Under the pieces are notes generated by a model. It worked only from the letters and a program-made list of their open reading frames with translations. It made no database searches and was not told the origin of the DNA. A stretch of 64,000 bases of DNA. Source: Chitinophagaceae bacterium. GTDB taxonomy: Bacteria > Bacteroidota > Bacteroidia > Chitinophagales > Chitinophagaceae. The stretch spans positions 1 to 64,000 of the forward strand of contig CANJQU010000011.1 of assembly GCA_947476485.1 (NCBI GenBank), read 5' to 3'. Below, one piece after another: positions 1 to 10,296 of this stretch. Made by a program: the position numbers and the translations under genes. The number at the start of each line of letters is the position of its first letter. Position 1 is the stretch's first letter.

Positions 1-227
1 ACGGAGAACTGATAATGACACAAATGAAACAGATTAAGTAAACTATATTTGTAACAGTGAAGCAACTAAATAACTCACTCATTTTTGGGATTAACTATGG
101 TGGGTCAGTTTGGCGAGGAAAAGAGGGGTCACTTTACGCGGAATATCCATTATCGTTCAATGCTGGTACAGTTTAACCTAATAACGGCTACCGTTTATCT
201 CATTTACTGTTTACTGCAATCAACAAG

Positions 228-1325
228 TTACTTTTTAAGAAGATCAAAAAGCTCAGTATTGATATATAATGTCTCCTTCCAAACCTTCTTCGATTGCAAT
301 ATGCCTAATTTCTCAAGCTCTTTAAGATATTTAGATGCGGTAATCCTTGAAATTTTAAGCCTGTCAATCAGGTAATCAATTTTGCTGTAAGGGTGTTCAA
401 ATAAAAGCTCTAACAATTCCTTATTATATGATTTTTCAGCTTCGATCTTCACTTTTTCTTGTGTCCGTATAAAAAGCTTGTTTATTTCCTGAACCTGATT
501 AATGGTCTCTTTTGCGGTAACCTCTACTCCTCTTAGTATGTATAATATCCATTCTTCCCAATTATCCTTCAGGCGTATTTCCTGTAATAGCCGGTAATAA
601 TCAGCTTTGTTATCAATGATGTAGGCACTTAAATAAAGAATAGGGCTTTCAAGTAGATTATGCAGGATAAGGTATAGTACGTTAATGATTCTCCCTGTTC
701 GTCCATTGCCGTCATAAAATGGATGAATACTCTCGAACTGGTAGTGCTGAACCGCCAGTTTAATCAATGGTGAAATATCATCATCCTCGTTTAAGTATTC
801 TTCCAGATTTTTCATTAGGCGGAGTATGGTATCATAATCATCCGGCGGAGTATATATAACTTTTCCTGTTGCAGCATTTCTTAATGCGGTACCGGGTAGT
901 TTACGGATTCCGGCATTGTTTTCTTCCAATACTTTTTGAGTTTCAATTATAGCATTCGTATTTAAAAAGCCTCTCTTTTGAATGAAATGAAACCCAAATA
1001 GCGTAGCCTCACGGTAGCGCAGCACTTCCTTTGTTGCAGAATCTATTTGAGTGTTTTTTGCCGATAATGCCTGATACAATTTATCCTGCGTTGTTATGAC
1101 GTTTTCAATTTCAGAACTGGCTCTCGCTTCTTTTAGAATGATGGCATTTAATAGTATGTTGGGATTGGGAAGGGTATTTGCAAGTCCCTTTAATTCTGCC
1201 AATGCTACAGACGATTTAACCAATTGGCGTAATACCTTGATTGTCTCGATCTTTTCCTTTGCTGGTGGCAAAAAAGGCAAGTCATTAAAAGCCTTTTCGG
1301 TATCTACTTCGTTTATCTTCTTCAT
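228..1325 (-). CDS. Fic family protein (Fic/DOC-type AMPylase-like, C-terminal winged helix)
   Basis: Motif HPFYDGNGRTGRI matches Fic core HPFx(D/E)GNGRxxR; C-terminal HTH-like region (YLIDRLKISRITASKYLKELEKLGIL). Confidence 0.92.
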   Translation of the reverse strand: MKKINEVDTEKAFNDLPFLPPAKEKIETIKVLRQLVKSSVALAELKGLANTLPNPNILLNAIILKEARASSEIENVITTQDKLYQALSAKNTQIDSATKEVLRYREATLFGFHFIQKRGFLNTNAIIETQKVLEENNAGIRKLPGTALRNAATGKVIYTPPDDYDTILRLMKNLEEYLNEDDDISPLIKLAVQHYQFESIHPFYDGNGRTGRIINVLYLILHNLLESPILYLSAYIIDNKADYYRLLQEIRLKDNWEEWILYILRGVEVTAKETINQVQEINKLFIRTQEKVKIEAEKSYNKELLELLFEHPYSKIDYLIDRLKISRITASKYLKELEKLGILQSKKVWKETLYINTELFDLLKK

Positions 1326-1580
1326 GTATAATGTTTATGAATGACCTCTTTGTCATGCAAAAATAAGGCTATTTTTTATACATGACAAGCCCGTCATGTA
1401 TAAAACTTATACACGAGGAAATCTGTAGTAATTGTGATGAACGGAGGTTTTCATACTGTAATCAACAGGAATTCAAATTATCTCGACATAATCTGACTGA
1501 AATCTAATAGGCGGGCGAATCAGAATTAAAATACCTTGATCTGGGACTTGTCTCAATTGTCTTTTCGGTAATTTTGCCGA

Positions 1581-2444
1581 ATGTCACAAGAACAGAATAG
1601 AGAATTATCAATACCCCGGCATCAGTTTCCCATTAGACTTATACAGAAGTTTAGCCAGGAATATGATGAAATGTTAAGCCATTATCCCCTTAATCAAAAA
1701 ATTGAGCTAACGGAACATTTACTGCAAGCCTTAGGTTATATAAGTGAATTTGCAAAAACGAATGATGAAAAGGATTATAAAAAATATGTAACCTTAGAAG
1801 ATGAATTGCTGAAAAAATACCGGGCGAACCTGAACCCTTATGCAAGGCAACAATTTTTTCAATATTTCGATTTTGAAAGAGTAATGGTTATAAAGTTTTT
1901 GCTAAGTGCCGAAGATTCTGATGTTATAAAACCGGGGGAGCAGCGGTTAACACCCGATGAGATAGAATGGTTTATTAATAGCTGCCAAAGGCTGCTTTAT
2001 AATTCAAGGCATTATTTGTATTTACAAGATCATGGGGACAATGTGCCCGCCGTTACCTTAAACGCTCCTGTTAGTATAGCAGATGAACCCGATAAGGGCA
2101 TGACCAAAGCCCGCCAGCTACTTGCCATTTATTACTTTCTGAAAGCATCTTTAGGTATAGAAGGCCGGGATAGCAGTTCGATCAGCGGAATAGCCCGTTT
2201 TATTCATCTGCTAACAGGTACAAAATTTACTACCGTTCAGAACTCTGATATTTATAAGAAATACCTGCAAATGCCGAACTATAAAAAGGATAACCAGCTT
2301 ATAACTGATTTAAAATTCATCCGTCCTTATTTTGTGGACTTAGGCTTAGACAGTGCGGTAAAGATGATTGACGAAGAGATAAATAGGGCTATCAACGAAT
2401 TACCGTTCGGAGAACGCAAGAAATATAAAAATGATCAAGGGTAA
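1581..2444 (+). CDS. hypothetical protein of integrative element
   Basis: Long ORF, 287 aa, followed by terminator-like hairpin; family not recognised. Confidence 0.7.
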   Translation: MSQEQNRELSIPRHQFPIRLIQKFSQEYDEMLSHYPLNQKIELTEHLLQALGYISEFAKTNDEKDYKKYVTLEDELLKKYRANLNPYARQQFFQYFDFERVMVIKFLLSAEDSDVIKPGEQRLTPDEIEWFINSCQRLLYNSRHYLYLQDHGDNVPAVTLNAPVSIADEPDKGMTKARQLLAIYYFLKASLGIEGRDSSSISGIARFIHLLTGTKFTTVQNSDIYKKYLQMPNYKKDNQLITDLKFIRPYFVDLGLDSAVKMIDEEINRAINELPFGERKKYKNDQG

Positions 2445-2469
2445 TCCCTGTTACCGTTAAACGGCTGTT

Positions 2470-2608
2470 CCGTTTAACGTAAGAATATTTAGCCGACTAT
2501 AAAAAGTCGGCATTTTTTATTCAATTACGCTGCGAAATCAGTGTTATAGGGGCTTTTAGCGTTTAACGTTTATACCGTTTAACGTAACACCAGTTACCGT
2601 TTATCGCT
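2470..2608. repeat. iteron-like cluster of CCGTTTAACGT words
   Basis: CCGTTAAACGG (2454-2464), CCGTTTAACGTAA (2470-2482), GCGTTTAACGTTTA (about 2559-2572), ACCGTTTAACGTAA (about 2574-2587), related TTACCGTTTATCG (about 2594). Confidence 0.6.
2492..2520 (+). terminator. rho-independent terminator
   Basis: GCCGACT ATAAAA AGTCGGC followed by ATTTTTTAT, just after ORF 1581-2444. Confidence 0.75.
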
Positions 2609-2733
2609 AAAAATAGGTTCAGCCGTCTGTAAAAGGATGGCTTTTTTGTTGCCAAAAATTCTCAAAGATAGGTACACCAATAGGGGCATCCCACCGCAAA
2701 AATCGGTCGGAGCTTTGTACCAAAATCGGAAAT

Positions 2734-3033
2734 ATGGTAAAGACTAATGCAAAGCAAATGAAATCTCACACTGTAAATGTGAATGTAGTAATGGATGTAA
2801 TGGGCATCCTGTTTAACAACGATATTCCTTTTCAGGTTGAAGGAATAAACGAGCATGAGAACACCATGCTTATCAGGACAACCACGAACCCAAAACTAAC
2901 CCGGCATAAAAAAGCACTAAATAACCTTAAAACGCTTATGTCTGATTATAGCTATTACCGACATGAATCGGAAAGTAGTAATACCCATAATAGCGATGCA
3001 GGTAACAACGATTATGAAGATGAAGACGAATAA
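2734..3033 (+). CDS. small acidic-tailed hypothetical protein
   Basis: 99 aa ORF; paralogous pattern to 3998-4240. Confidence 0.55.
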   Translation: MVKTNAKQMKSHTVNVNVVMDVMGILFNNDIPFQVEGINEHENTMLIRTTTNPKLTRHKKALNNLKTLMSDYSYYRHESESSNTHNSDAGNNDYEDEDE

Positions 3034-3061
3034 TGAAAATTAGTTAACCAAAAATTTCAAT

Positions 3062-3901
3062 ATGACAGATTTTATAAAAAATTGTTTGCATTGCGGAACG
3101 TCCATGCAAACTCAAAGACGCACTAAAAAATACTGCTCCGATACCTGTAAGCAGGCAGCCTTTTACAGCCGGGGCGCACAACCATCGAATGCGTTAAACG
3201 GCAGCGAACCGTTAACCGCAATAGAACTTGATGGGGAAGACACCGATGAGGAACAGATAGACCGTTCAAACAACGTTGAGCGGGAGTCATTCAATGATGA
3301 GCAATTACCGGATAAGATACCGTTTAACGTTAGAAACCCTACCAACCAACAAACCATACCAGAGCCATATAACGCTAAACGTAGGGAAGAAGATAAGACC
3401 AAAGGAAACTCTAAACGCTTCGATGATACCGAGGTTGAAGAAAAACCTTACGAATGGGTTCGCTCAGAATTGATTGACGAAATTGCCGACTATGTGCAAG
3501 ACAACTATAAGACATCCGAAATGTTTCAGTATCCAAAGAAATACTGGTACGGTTCAGATTTGGAAAAGGTAAAATGGGTAAGTGTTCGGTTTCTGTGCAT
3601 AATAGAAAACCTGCTTCATTTTGATAATTCAATAGTTGAACGCAAGACTTTGATAACTATAAATAAGGCGTTGATAGCTATGATGGACGCATGGAACTTT
3701 AAATACATGCCGCACAATTACCCGCTGAAAAATGAAATAAAAGCACAGCAACAAAGGATAGAGAAAATAATAAGCGTATGTGATAAAAGTATTCGGCTTG
3801 GCTTTAAAAGGGACACAAAAGTTAAGCTAATCGCTTTAAGGTTTCAACTGGCAGACCTCGTACCAAAAGTTAGGTTTCACAACCTTGATTTTTCAAAATA
3901 G
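3062..3901 (+). CDS. hypothetical protein with N-terminal zinc-finger-like CxxC...CxxxC motif
   Basis: CLHCGTSMQTQRRTKKYCSDTCKQAAFYSR. Confidence 0.7.
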   Translation: MTDFIKNCLHCGTSMQTQRRTKKYCSDTCKQAAFYSRGAQPSNALNGSEPLTAIELDGEDTDEEQIDRSNNVERESFNDEQLPDKIPFNVRNPTNQQTIPEPYNAKRREEDKTKGNSKRFDDTEVEEKPYEWVRSELIDEIADYVQDNYKTSEMFQYPKKYWYGSDLEKVKWVSVRFLCIIENLLHFDNSIVERKTLITINKALIAMMDAWNFKYMPHNYPLKNEIKAQQQRIEKIISVCDKSIRLGFKRDTKVKLIALRFQLADLVPKVRFHNLDFSK

Positions 3902-3997
3902 AAACGGCAAATATGGGAAATAAAGCACGGGAGCCGCCTCTTAACTGAGGCTGCAAAGAAAGAAGATGAATTTTAAACAACTAAAAAACAAAACAAA

Positions 3998-4240
3998 ATG
4001 AAGACAGTAATTGTGAAAAAAGAAATAGAAGTGCCTGTTGGGATACTGATGGAAGTAGCTGACCTGCTAATTGAAAATGAACTCTCCCACGAGATCATCG
4101 GAACTGATGCAGAGAATAATTGCCTCACCCTGGAGATTGCTTATGAAAAAGATGAAAGGGACACAATCCATGAAATTGAAAATCTTATAGATGATTATGA
4201 GGAGGAGGAAGACGATGAGGAGGAAGATGAACAGAACTAA
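3998..4240 (+). CDS. small acidic-tailed hypothetical protein
   Basis: 80 aa ORF ending EEEEDDEEEDEQN, followed by terminator hairpin. Confidence 0.55.
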   Translation: MKTVIVKKEIEVPVGILMEVADLLIENELSHEIIGTDAENNCLTLEIAYEKDERDTIHEIENLIDDYEEEEDDEEEDEQN

Positions 4241-4260
4241 ATATTCATGCTGATAATTGC

Positions 4261-4294
4261 TTGATGCAGGAAGGCGAAAGCCTTTTTGCATCAA
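4261..4294 (+). terminator. rho-independent-like hairpin
   Basis: TTGATGCAGGAAGGC GAAA GCCTTTTTGCATCAA. Confidence 0.65.
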
Positions 4295-4378
4295 GTAAAT
4301 GTTGCCGAATAAAAAGTTAAAAAGACCCCATAAGGAAAAATATAACCACATTGATAATCAAGTAGTTGTAACTTAGCC

Positions 4379-4666
4379 ATGAGAAAAGAGAAGAAGAATA
4401 AAATCATCCCATTTAGAGGGAAAATCGATAGTGTCGGAGTAGAAGCAGAAGATCAGATGCCTTTAGCAAAGTGCAGGGAACTGCTGAAATGTAGGGGCAA
4501 GAAATATACTGATGAAGATATACTACTGATAAGGGATTGGTTTTATAAACTTGTTGAACTTACTTACGATGAATACTTTATTAATCAGCAAGCGTGTATT
4601 ATAATACCACTAACAGAAAATCAAAATGATGACAATGAGGAACGCCATTATTTACGTGCGGGTTAG
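4379..4666 (+). CDS. hypothetical protein upstream of recombinase
   Basis: 95 aa ORF overlapping the recombinase start. Confidence 0.5.
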   Translation: MRKEKKNKIIPFRGKIDSVGVEAEDQMPLAKCRELLKCRGKKYTDEDILLIRDWFYKLVELTYDEYFINQQACIIIPLTENQNDDNEERHYLRAG

Positions 4667-6209
4667 CACTGAAGAACAATCAGAAAAGGGTTACAGCCTT
4701 GCGCATCAGGAAGAGAGACTGCGGAATTATTGTAAGCAGCACAACATCACCGTAGTTGGCTTTTACAAAGAAGACCATTCGGCTAAAACATTCGAGCGGC
4801 CTGCTTTTAATGAGTTATTATCCTACCTTAAAAAGAACAAAAAAGCCGTTGACCTACTATTGTTCCTGAAATGGGATAGGTTTAGCCGTAACGCAGGAGA
4901 TGCCTATGGCATGATAAATACGCTGCACAAACTCGGAGTAGAGCCACAGGCTATGGAGCAACCGCTGGACTTATCCGTACCCGAAAACAAAATAATGCTG
5001 GCATTCTATCTTGCTGCGCCCGAAGTGGAGAATGACCGCCGCTCACTAAATGTAATTGCCGGGATGCGCAGGGCTATGAAGGACGGCAGATATTGTACGA
5101 CTGCACCTAAAGGCTACAAGAATGTACGCAACGACATGAACAGGCCGATCATTGTGCCGGGAAATGATGCTCATTTGGTACGATGGCTTTTTGAAGAAGT
5201 AGCTAATGGTATCAATAACGTAAAAGACCTTTGGCGAGTAGCGGTCAAAAAAGGGCTAAAGGTGGGTAGAAGCAATATTTTCTACCTGCTTCGCAACCCC
5301 GTTTACATGGGGAAGCTTTATGTTCCTGCCTACAAAGATGAGGAAGCAATGATGGTAAAAGGGATACATGAGCCGTTAATTTCCGAAGGGCTGTTTTATG
5401 AGGCACAGGATGTATTAGATGGTAAGAAAAGAAAACAGGCATCCGTACAAACGGGTAAAGCTGAATTGCCATTGAGGGGCTTTTTAATCTGCCGTAAATG
5501 CGGTAACAAGTTAACAGGCAGTGCCTCTACAGGAAGGAGCGGTAAATACTTCTATTATCATTGTACGAGTAAATGTGGGGAAAGATACAAGGCAGAAGAA
5601 GCCAATGACCACTTTTTTTCGGAACTGAAAAAATTCAGCACCTATGAAGAAGAAATTTCACTTTTCGAGGGTATTGCTGCCGATTATTATAAAAAGGCAG
5701 GGAAGCATAAGAGTATTAGCTTAAAAGACATAGACGAGGCTATAGAGAAGAACCAAGCAAGGATAACCAACGCATTGCGTAAAATGTCTGATGATGAAAT
5801 AACCTCTTTGGATTACAGGGAGATTAAAAACCTCTACGAACCTGAAATAGAGAAGCTTACCAAAAAGAAATATGACTTGAGTAAGGTAGATGATAACCTG
5901 ATGGCGTACATCAGCACAGCGACAAAGGTACTGCGTGACTTGCCGAACTACTATGAGAGATCAACGTTATCTACTAAGCAAAAGCTGATTGGTTCGATGT
6001 ACCCTGAGAAATTGGTTTATGAAAATAAATCTTATCGAACCACAAGAATTAACGAGGCTGCCCGTGTAATATGCAACCCTGACGGGCTTTTAGAAGGATT
6101 AAAAAAAGGACAGGCTTCCGAAATTGGAAGCCTGTCCGAACAGGTGAACCCATTGGTACTCGAACCCGAGACGCATTCACTAAAAGTGCATTTGCAAGCT
6201 TCAGAATAG
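4635..6209 (+). CDS. large serine site-specific recombinase (resolvase/invertase N-terminal, recombinase and zinc-ribbon domains)
   Basis: AIIYVRVSTEEQSEKGYSLAHQEE catalytic N-terminus; LKWDRFSRNAGDAYGMI; zinc ribbon CRKCGNKLTG...CTSKCG; C-terminal coiled coil. Confidence 0.95.
   Translation: MRNAIIYVRVSTEEQSEKGYSLAHQEERLRNYCKQHNITVVGFYKEDHSAKTFERPAFNELLSYLKKNKKAVDLLLFLKWDRFSRNAGDAYGMINTLHKLGVEPQAMEQPLDLSVPENKIMLAFYLAAPEVENDRRSLNVIAGMRRAMKDGRYCTTAPKGYKNVRNDMNRPIIVPGNDAHLVRWLFEEVANGINNVKDLWRVAVKKGLKVGRSNIFYLLRNPVYMGKLYVPAYKDEEAMMVKGIHEPLISEGLFYEAQDVLDGKKRKQASVQTGKAELPLRGFLICRKCGNKLTGSASTGRSGKYFYYHCTSKCGERYKAEEANDHFFSELKKFSTYEEEISLFEGIAADYYKKAGKHKSISLKDIDEAIEKNQARITNALRKMSDDEITSLDYREIKNLYEPEIEKLTKKKYDLSKVDDNLMAYISTATKVLRDLPNYYERSTLSTKQKLIGSMYPEKLVYENKSYRTTRINEAARVICNPDGLLEGLKKGQASEIGSLSEQVNPLVLEPETHSLKVHLQASE
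6100..6137 (-). terminator. strong rho-independent terminator on minus strand
   Basis: Perfect 12-bp stem GGACAGGCTTCC GAAATT GGAAGCCTGTCC with an A7 run at 6101-6107 (T-tract on minus). Confidence 0.8.
6149..6197 (-). pseudogene. tRNA-Lys(UUU)-like 3' half (anticodon arm, variable loop, T arm, acceptor), probable att-site remnant
   Basis: Minus strand ATGCA CTTTTAG TGAAT GCGTC TCGGG TTCGAGT ACCAA TGGGTTC A has canonical tRNA spacing from position 27 to 73 with some mismatches; followed by the terminator at 6100-6137. Confidence 0.5.
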
Positions 6210-6539
6210 ATAATCGCATTAGTTTGGGAAATTGCAACTGAGTTAACCCGAGGCTTTGACATTCTCTATTTGAAAAGAAATGACTTGTCCCTGATTGGAT
6301 TTCCATAGAAGCCCCAACATTCGCCCTTCGGCAGGGCTCAGGGAGAAAGCTACTATTGAGCTTGCAGAATAATGAACCGCCGGCACAAGTGTGCCATAGC
6401 CACAGGCACTGATAGCAGCAGTTAAGCCCGGACCCCAACCCCTTCTTTTCCCCATGGTTATCTAGGGCTGAAGATTTTCAGCCACTACGGGCGCGAAAAC
6501 CGGTATCCTATTTATGGTGCAGGGTTGCGGCTATCTTCG

Positions 6540-6547
6540 TAACTTTG
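6540..6547 (+). promoter_or_regulatory. Bacteroidota -7 box TAACTTTG
   Basis: TAnnTTTG match 26 bp before the likely icmF ATG at 6574. Confidence 0.6.
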
Positions 6548-6573
6548 CAGCCGGATTTCAATATATTTTTCAT

Positions 6574-9500
6574 ATGTCTTATTCTCCAAAGAATAAAATA
6601 CGCCTGGTCACTGCGGCTTCATTGTTTGATGGCCACGATGCATCTATCAATATCATGCGCCGCATCATGCAGGCGAGCGGGGCAGAGGTGATTCACCTGG
6701 GTCACGACCGCAGTGTGCAGGACGTGGTGGACTGCGCCATACAGGAAGATGCCAATGCTATAGCTATCACCAGTTACCAGGGCGGGCATGTGGAGTACTT
6801 CAAATACATGTATGACCTGCTGAAACAGGCGGGCTGTGGACACATAAAAATATTCGGCGGCGGCGGCGGTGTGATACTTCCTACCGAGATCAAGGAACTG
6901 GAAGACTACGGCATCACGCGCATCTACTCGCCTGATGATGGCCGTTCGCTGGGGCTGCAGGGTATGATAGATGATCTGCTGGAGAAGAGCGATTTTCCGA
7001 CAGGCAACCGCCTGAACGGGGAGCCGGGCCACCTGGCGGAGAAGGATGTGAAATCGATAGCGCGGCTGATATCGGCAGCAGAGAATTATTACGATCTGCC
7101 GGAGACGCAAGCTGCACTGAAGAAGGTGAAAGAACAAGCTGCATTATCTAAGGTACCTGTACTGGGTATTACCGGTACGGGTGGCGCGGGTAAGAGCTCG
7201 CTGGTGGATGAGCTGGTGCGCAGGTTTTTGCTGGATTTTAAAGATAAGTACATAGGCATTATATCGGTAGACCCTACCAAGCGCAAAACAGGTGGCGCGC
7301 TGCTGGGCGACCGTATACGCATGAATGCGATAAGGAACAACCGGGTGTATATGCGCTCTATGGCTACGCGCCAGAGCAACCTGGCCGTGTCGCGCTACAT
7401 ACATGATGCGGTGAACATTCTTAAGGCTGCGAAGTATGACCTGATCATACTGGAAACATCGGGCATAGGCCAGAGCGATACACAGATCACCGAGCATTGC
7501 GACATGAGCATGTATGTGATGACGCCGGAGTTTGGCGCACCGACCCAGCTCGAGAAGATAGACATGCTTGATTTCGCAGATATTGTGGTGATCAACAAGT
7601 TTGATAAGCGTGGCGCCGCAGATGCACTGCGCGATGTGAAGAAGCAATACCAGCGCAACCATAAACTATTTGAGAAGAAAGCAGATGATATGCCGGTGTT
7701 CGGTACGATTGCCTCGCAGTTCAACGACCCGGGTACCAACACCATGTACAAAGCGCTGATGGATGTGCTGGAAACAAAGACGGGCGCACCGCTGCACAGC
7801 AGCTACAAGATAACGGATGAGATGAGCGAGAAGGTGTTCATCATTCCGCCAAACCGTACCCGCTACCTGAGCGAAATATCTGAGAACAACCGCAAATACG
7901 ATCAGTGGGCGAAGACGCAGGGTGATATAGCACAGAAGCTCTATGGCATAAAGATGACCATAGATACGCTGAACGCTTCTAAGATAGAAGACAAGGACCG
8001 CCTGATAAAGACACTGCAGGAAGTATATGCAAAGACTGAGCTGGACCTGGACCCTAAGAACAAACACCTGTTAGAAAACTGGGACGCCAAGAAGAAACAA
8101 TATACCGGTGACTACTATACTTACAAAGTCCGCGACAAGGAGCTGAAGATAAAGACGCATACTGAATCACTATCTCACCTGCAGATACCAAAGGTAGCGG
8201 TGCCGGGCTTCAGGGCATGGGGCGAGATACTGCAATGGGCGCTGCTGGAGAATTTCCCGGGTGAGTTTCCATATGCGGCGGGTATATATCCGTTCAAGCG
8301 TGAGGGTGAGGACCCTGCACGTATGTTTGCCGGTGAGGGTGGCCCTGAGCGTACCAACAAACGCTTCCATTATGTATCTCGCGGACTGCCGGCGAAGAGG
8401 CTCAGCACAGCGTTTGACAGTGTGACACTCTATGGACAGGACCCTGATCATAGGCCAGATATTTATGGCAAGGTGGGCAACTCTGGTGTGAGTGTGTGCT
8501 GCCTTGATGATGCCAAGAAATTATACAGCGGCTTTAACCTCGCCGATCCCAAGACATCGGTGTCGATGACGATAAACGGTCCGGCACCGACTATAACTGC
8601 GTTCTTTATGAATGCGGCAATAGATCAGCAGTGCGAGATCTATATAAAGGCGAACGGGCTGGAGGAAGAAGTGAACAAGAAGATAGATGCCATATATAAG
8701 GAAAAGGGATTGCAACGGCCAGCTTATGACCTCTCCCCGGCCCTCTCCAAAGGAGAGGGAGGTGTAACGCCTACGGCAGAACGTGTATTACCGGAGGGCA
8801 ATGACGGACTGGGCCTGATGCTGCTGGGTGTGACCGGCGACCAGGTGCTTCCGGCCGATGTGTATGAAAAGATAAAGAAAGATACACTGCAGGCAGTGCG
8901 CGGCACCGTGCAGGCAGACATACTGAAGGAAGACCAGGCACAGAACACCTGTATCTTCTCCACAGAATTCTCTCTGCGGGTGATGGGTGATGTGCAGCAG
9001 TACTTCATCAATCAGAAAGTGCGGAATTTCTATTCGGTATCTATTAGCGGCTACCATATAGCTGAGGCGGGCGCTAACCCGATCTCGCAACTGGCATTTA
9101 CGATATCCAACGGCTTTACGTTTGTAGAATACTACCTAAGCCGCGGAATGCATATTGATGATTTTGCACCGAACCTTTCTTTCTTCTTCAGCAACGGTAT
9201 AGACCCTGAGTATAGTGTGATAGGCCGGGTGGCCCGCCGCATATGGTCGAAGGCCATGAAGATAAAGTATGGCGGCAACGAGCGTTCGCAGATGCTGAAG
9301 TATCACATCCAGACATCGGGCCGATCGCTTCATGCGCAGGAGATAGACTTTAACGATATACGCACAACACTACAAGCATTGTATGCGATCTACGACAATT
9401 GTAACTCGCTGCACACCAACGCCTATGATGAGGCTATAACCACGCCAACCGAAGAAAGTGTGCGCAGGGCGATGGCCATTCAGCTGATCATAAATAAGGA

Positions 9501-9999
9501 ACTGGGCCTTGCTAAGAATGAGAATCCGCTGCAAGGGTCGTTCATAATTGAAGAACTGACCGACCTGGTGGAAGAGGCAGTATTGGCGGAGTTTGACCGC
9601 ATAACAGAGCGTGGTGGTGTGCTGGGAGCAATGGAGACCATGTACCAGCGCGGCAAAATACAGGAAGAAAGTCTTTACTATGAGACACTGAAACACACAG
9701 GCGAGTTTCCGATAGTGGGTGTGAATACCTTCCTGAGTTCGAAAGGTTCGCCAACTGTCATACCGTCAGAGGTGATACGGTCTACAACGGAAGAGAAGGA
9801 ATTCCAGATACAGACGGTGCAGAACTTGTGGAAGCGGAATGAGGACCGCAGCGCAGATATGCTGCACCAGTTGCAGCAAAAGGCAGTGCACAACGAGAAC
9901 ATTTTTGAGGCGCTGATGGAAACTGCGAAGTATTGTTCGCTGGGGCAGATCACTAAGGCGCTATTTGAAGTTGGCGGGCAGTACAGGAGAAATATGTAA
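6574..9999 (+). CDS. icmF: fused isobutyryl-CoA mutase IcmF (B12-binding domain, MeaI-type G-protein, mutase)
   Basis: B12 domain ([17 protein letters not shown]), P-loop [17 protein letters not shown], mutase domain ([36 protein letters not shown]); start moved from 6514 to 6574. Confidence 0.93.
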   Translation: MSYSPKNKIRLVTAASLFDGHDASINIMRRIMQASGAEVIHLGHDRSVQDVVDCAIQEDANAIAITSYQGGHVEYFKYMYDLLKQAGCGHIKIFGGGGGVILPTEIKELEDYGITRIYSPDDGRSLGLQGMIDDLLEKSDFPTGNRLNGEPGHLAEKDVKSIARLISAAENYYDLPETQAALKKVKEQAALSKVPVLGITGTGGAGKSSLVDELVRRFLLDFKDKYIGIISVDPTKRKTGGALLGDRIRMNAIRNNRVYMRSMATRQSNLAVSRYIHDAVNILKAAKYDLIILETSGIGQSDTQITEHCDMSMYVMTPEFGAPTQLEKIDMLDFADIVVINKFDKRGAADALRDVKKQYQRNHKLFEKKADDMPVFGTIASQFNDPGTNTMYKALMDVLETKTGAPLHSSYKITDEMSEKVFIIPPNRTRYLSEISENNRKYDQWAKTQGDIAQKLYGIKMTIDTLNASKIEDKDRLIKTLQEVYAKTELDLDPKNKHLLENWDAKKKQYTGDYYTYKVRDKELKIKTHTESLSHLQIPKVAVPGFRAWGEILQWALLENFPGEFPYAAGIYPFKREGEDPARMFAGEGGPERTNKRFHYVSRGLPAKRLSTAFDSVTLYGQDPDHRPDIYGKVGNSGVSVCCLDDAKKLYSGFNLADPKTSVSMTINGPAPTITAFFMNAAIDQQCEIYIKANGLEEEVNKKIDAIYKEKGLQRPAYDLSPALSKGEGGVTPTAERVLPEGNDGLGLMLLGVTGDQVLPADVYEKIKKDTLQAVRGTVQADILKEDQAQNTCIFSTEFSLRVMGDVQQYFINQKVRNFYSVSISGYHIAEAGANPISQLAFTISNGFTFVEYYLSRGMHIDDFAPNLSFFFSNGIDPEYSVIGRVARRIWSKAMKIKYGGNERSQMLKYHIQTSGRSLHAQEIDFNDIRTTLQALYAIYDNCNSLHTNAYDEAITTPTEESVRRAMAIQLIINKELGLAKNENPLQGSFIIEELTDLVEEAVLAEFDRITERGGVLGAMETMYQRGKIQEESLYYETLKHTGEFPIVGVNTFLSSKGSPTVIPSEVIRSTTEEKEFQIQTVQNLWKRNEDRSADMLHQLQQKAVHNENIFEALMETAKYCSLGQITKALFEVGGQYRRNM
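8728..8766 (+). repeat. CTCTCC-type palindromic repeat inside icmF, in frame
   Basis: GACCTCTCCCCGGCCCTCTCCAAAGGAGAGGGAGGTGTA; near-identical to 46422-46462 (reverse strand). Confidence 0.8.
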
Positions 10000-10244
10000 T
10001 TTTTAAGTTAAAGGTCAGAAGTTAAAACCTAAAAGTGTGTTTTTTGCGAAAGCTGGCTGATGCCGGCTTTTGTGTTTGTATGGATGAGTGCATAGCGCTC
10101 AGGCAGAAAATTCATTTGATCAATTTTGTTATCTGAGCTGATACCGATGGAAATGGCTGAAAGTATACCTGCGGTATGGCCTTTCCGGGGTTTTGTACAC
10201 CTCATGTCTACCTGAAAAACTTGCAAAAGGGCGTGTGGTGGTGG

Positions 10245-10252
10245 TAAATTTG
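10245..10252 (+). promoter_or_regulatory. -7 box TAAATTTG
   Basis: TAnnTTTG motif upstream of ORF 10297. Confidence 0.5.
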
Positions 10253-10296
10253 CATATCAGTTAACCCGTGCAATACCTGCACACAAAACGAGACAT

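Noticed and set aside
6149-6455. Possible tmRNA (tRNA-like 3' end followed by a terminator, about 300 nt upstream sequence)
   Set aside because: No GGGG...GGnTTnGAC 5' signature, no acceptor complementarity and no recognisable (L)AA tag ORF. The tRNA-Lys fragment interpretation fits better.
6243-6455. Minus ORF MGKRRGWGPGLTAAISACGYGTLV...
   Set aside because: Composition follows hairpin-rich non-coding sequence; no recognisable domain or coding support.
6619-9953. Many long minus-strand ORFs opposite icmF
   Set aside because: Shadow ORFs opposite a strongly supported coding gene; the same holds opposite dxs, alaS, dnaN, gpmI and clpX.
10029-10226. 65-aa minus ORF
   Set aside because: No signal, no family resemblance; likely random ORF in an intergenic region.
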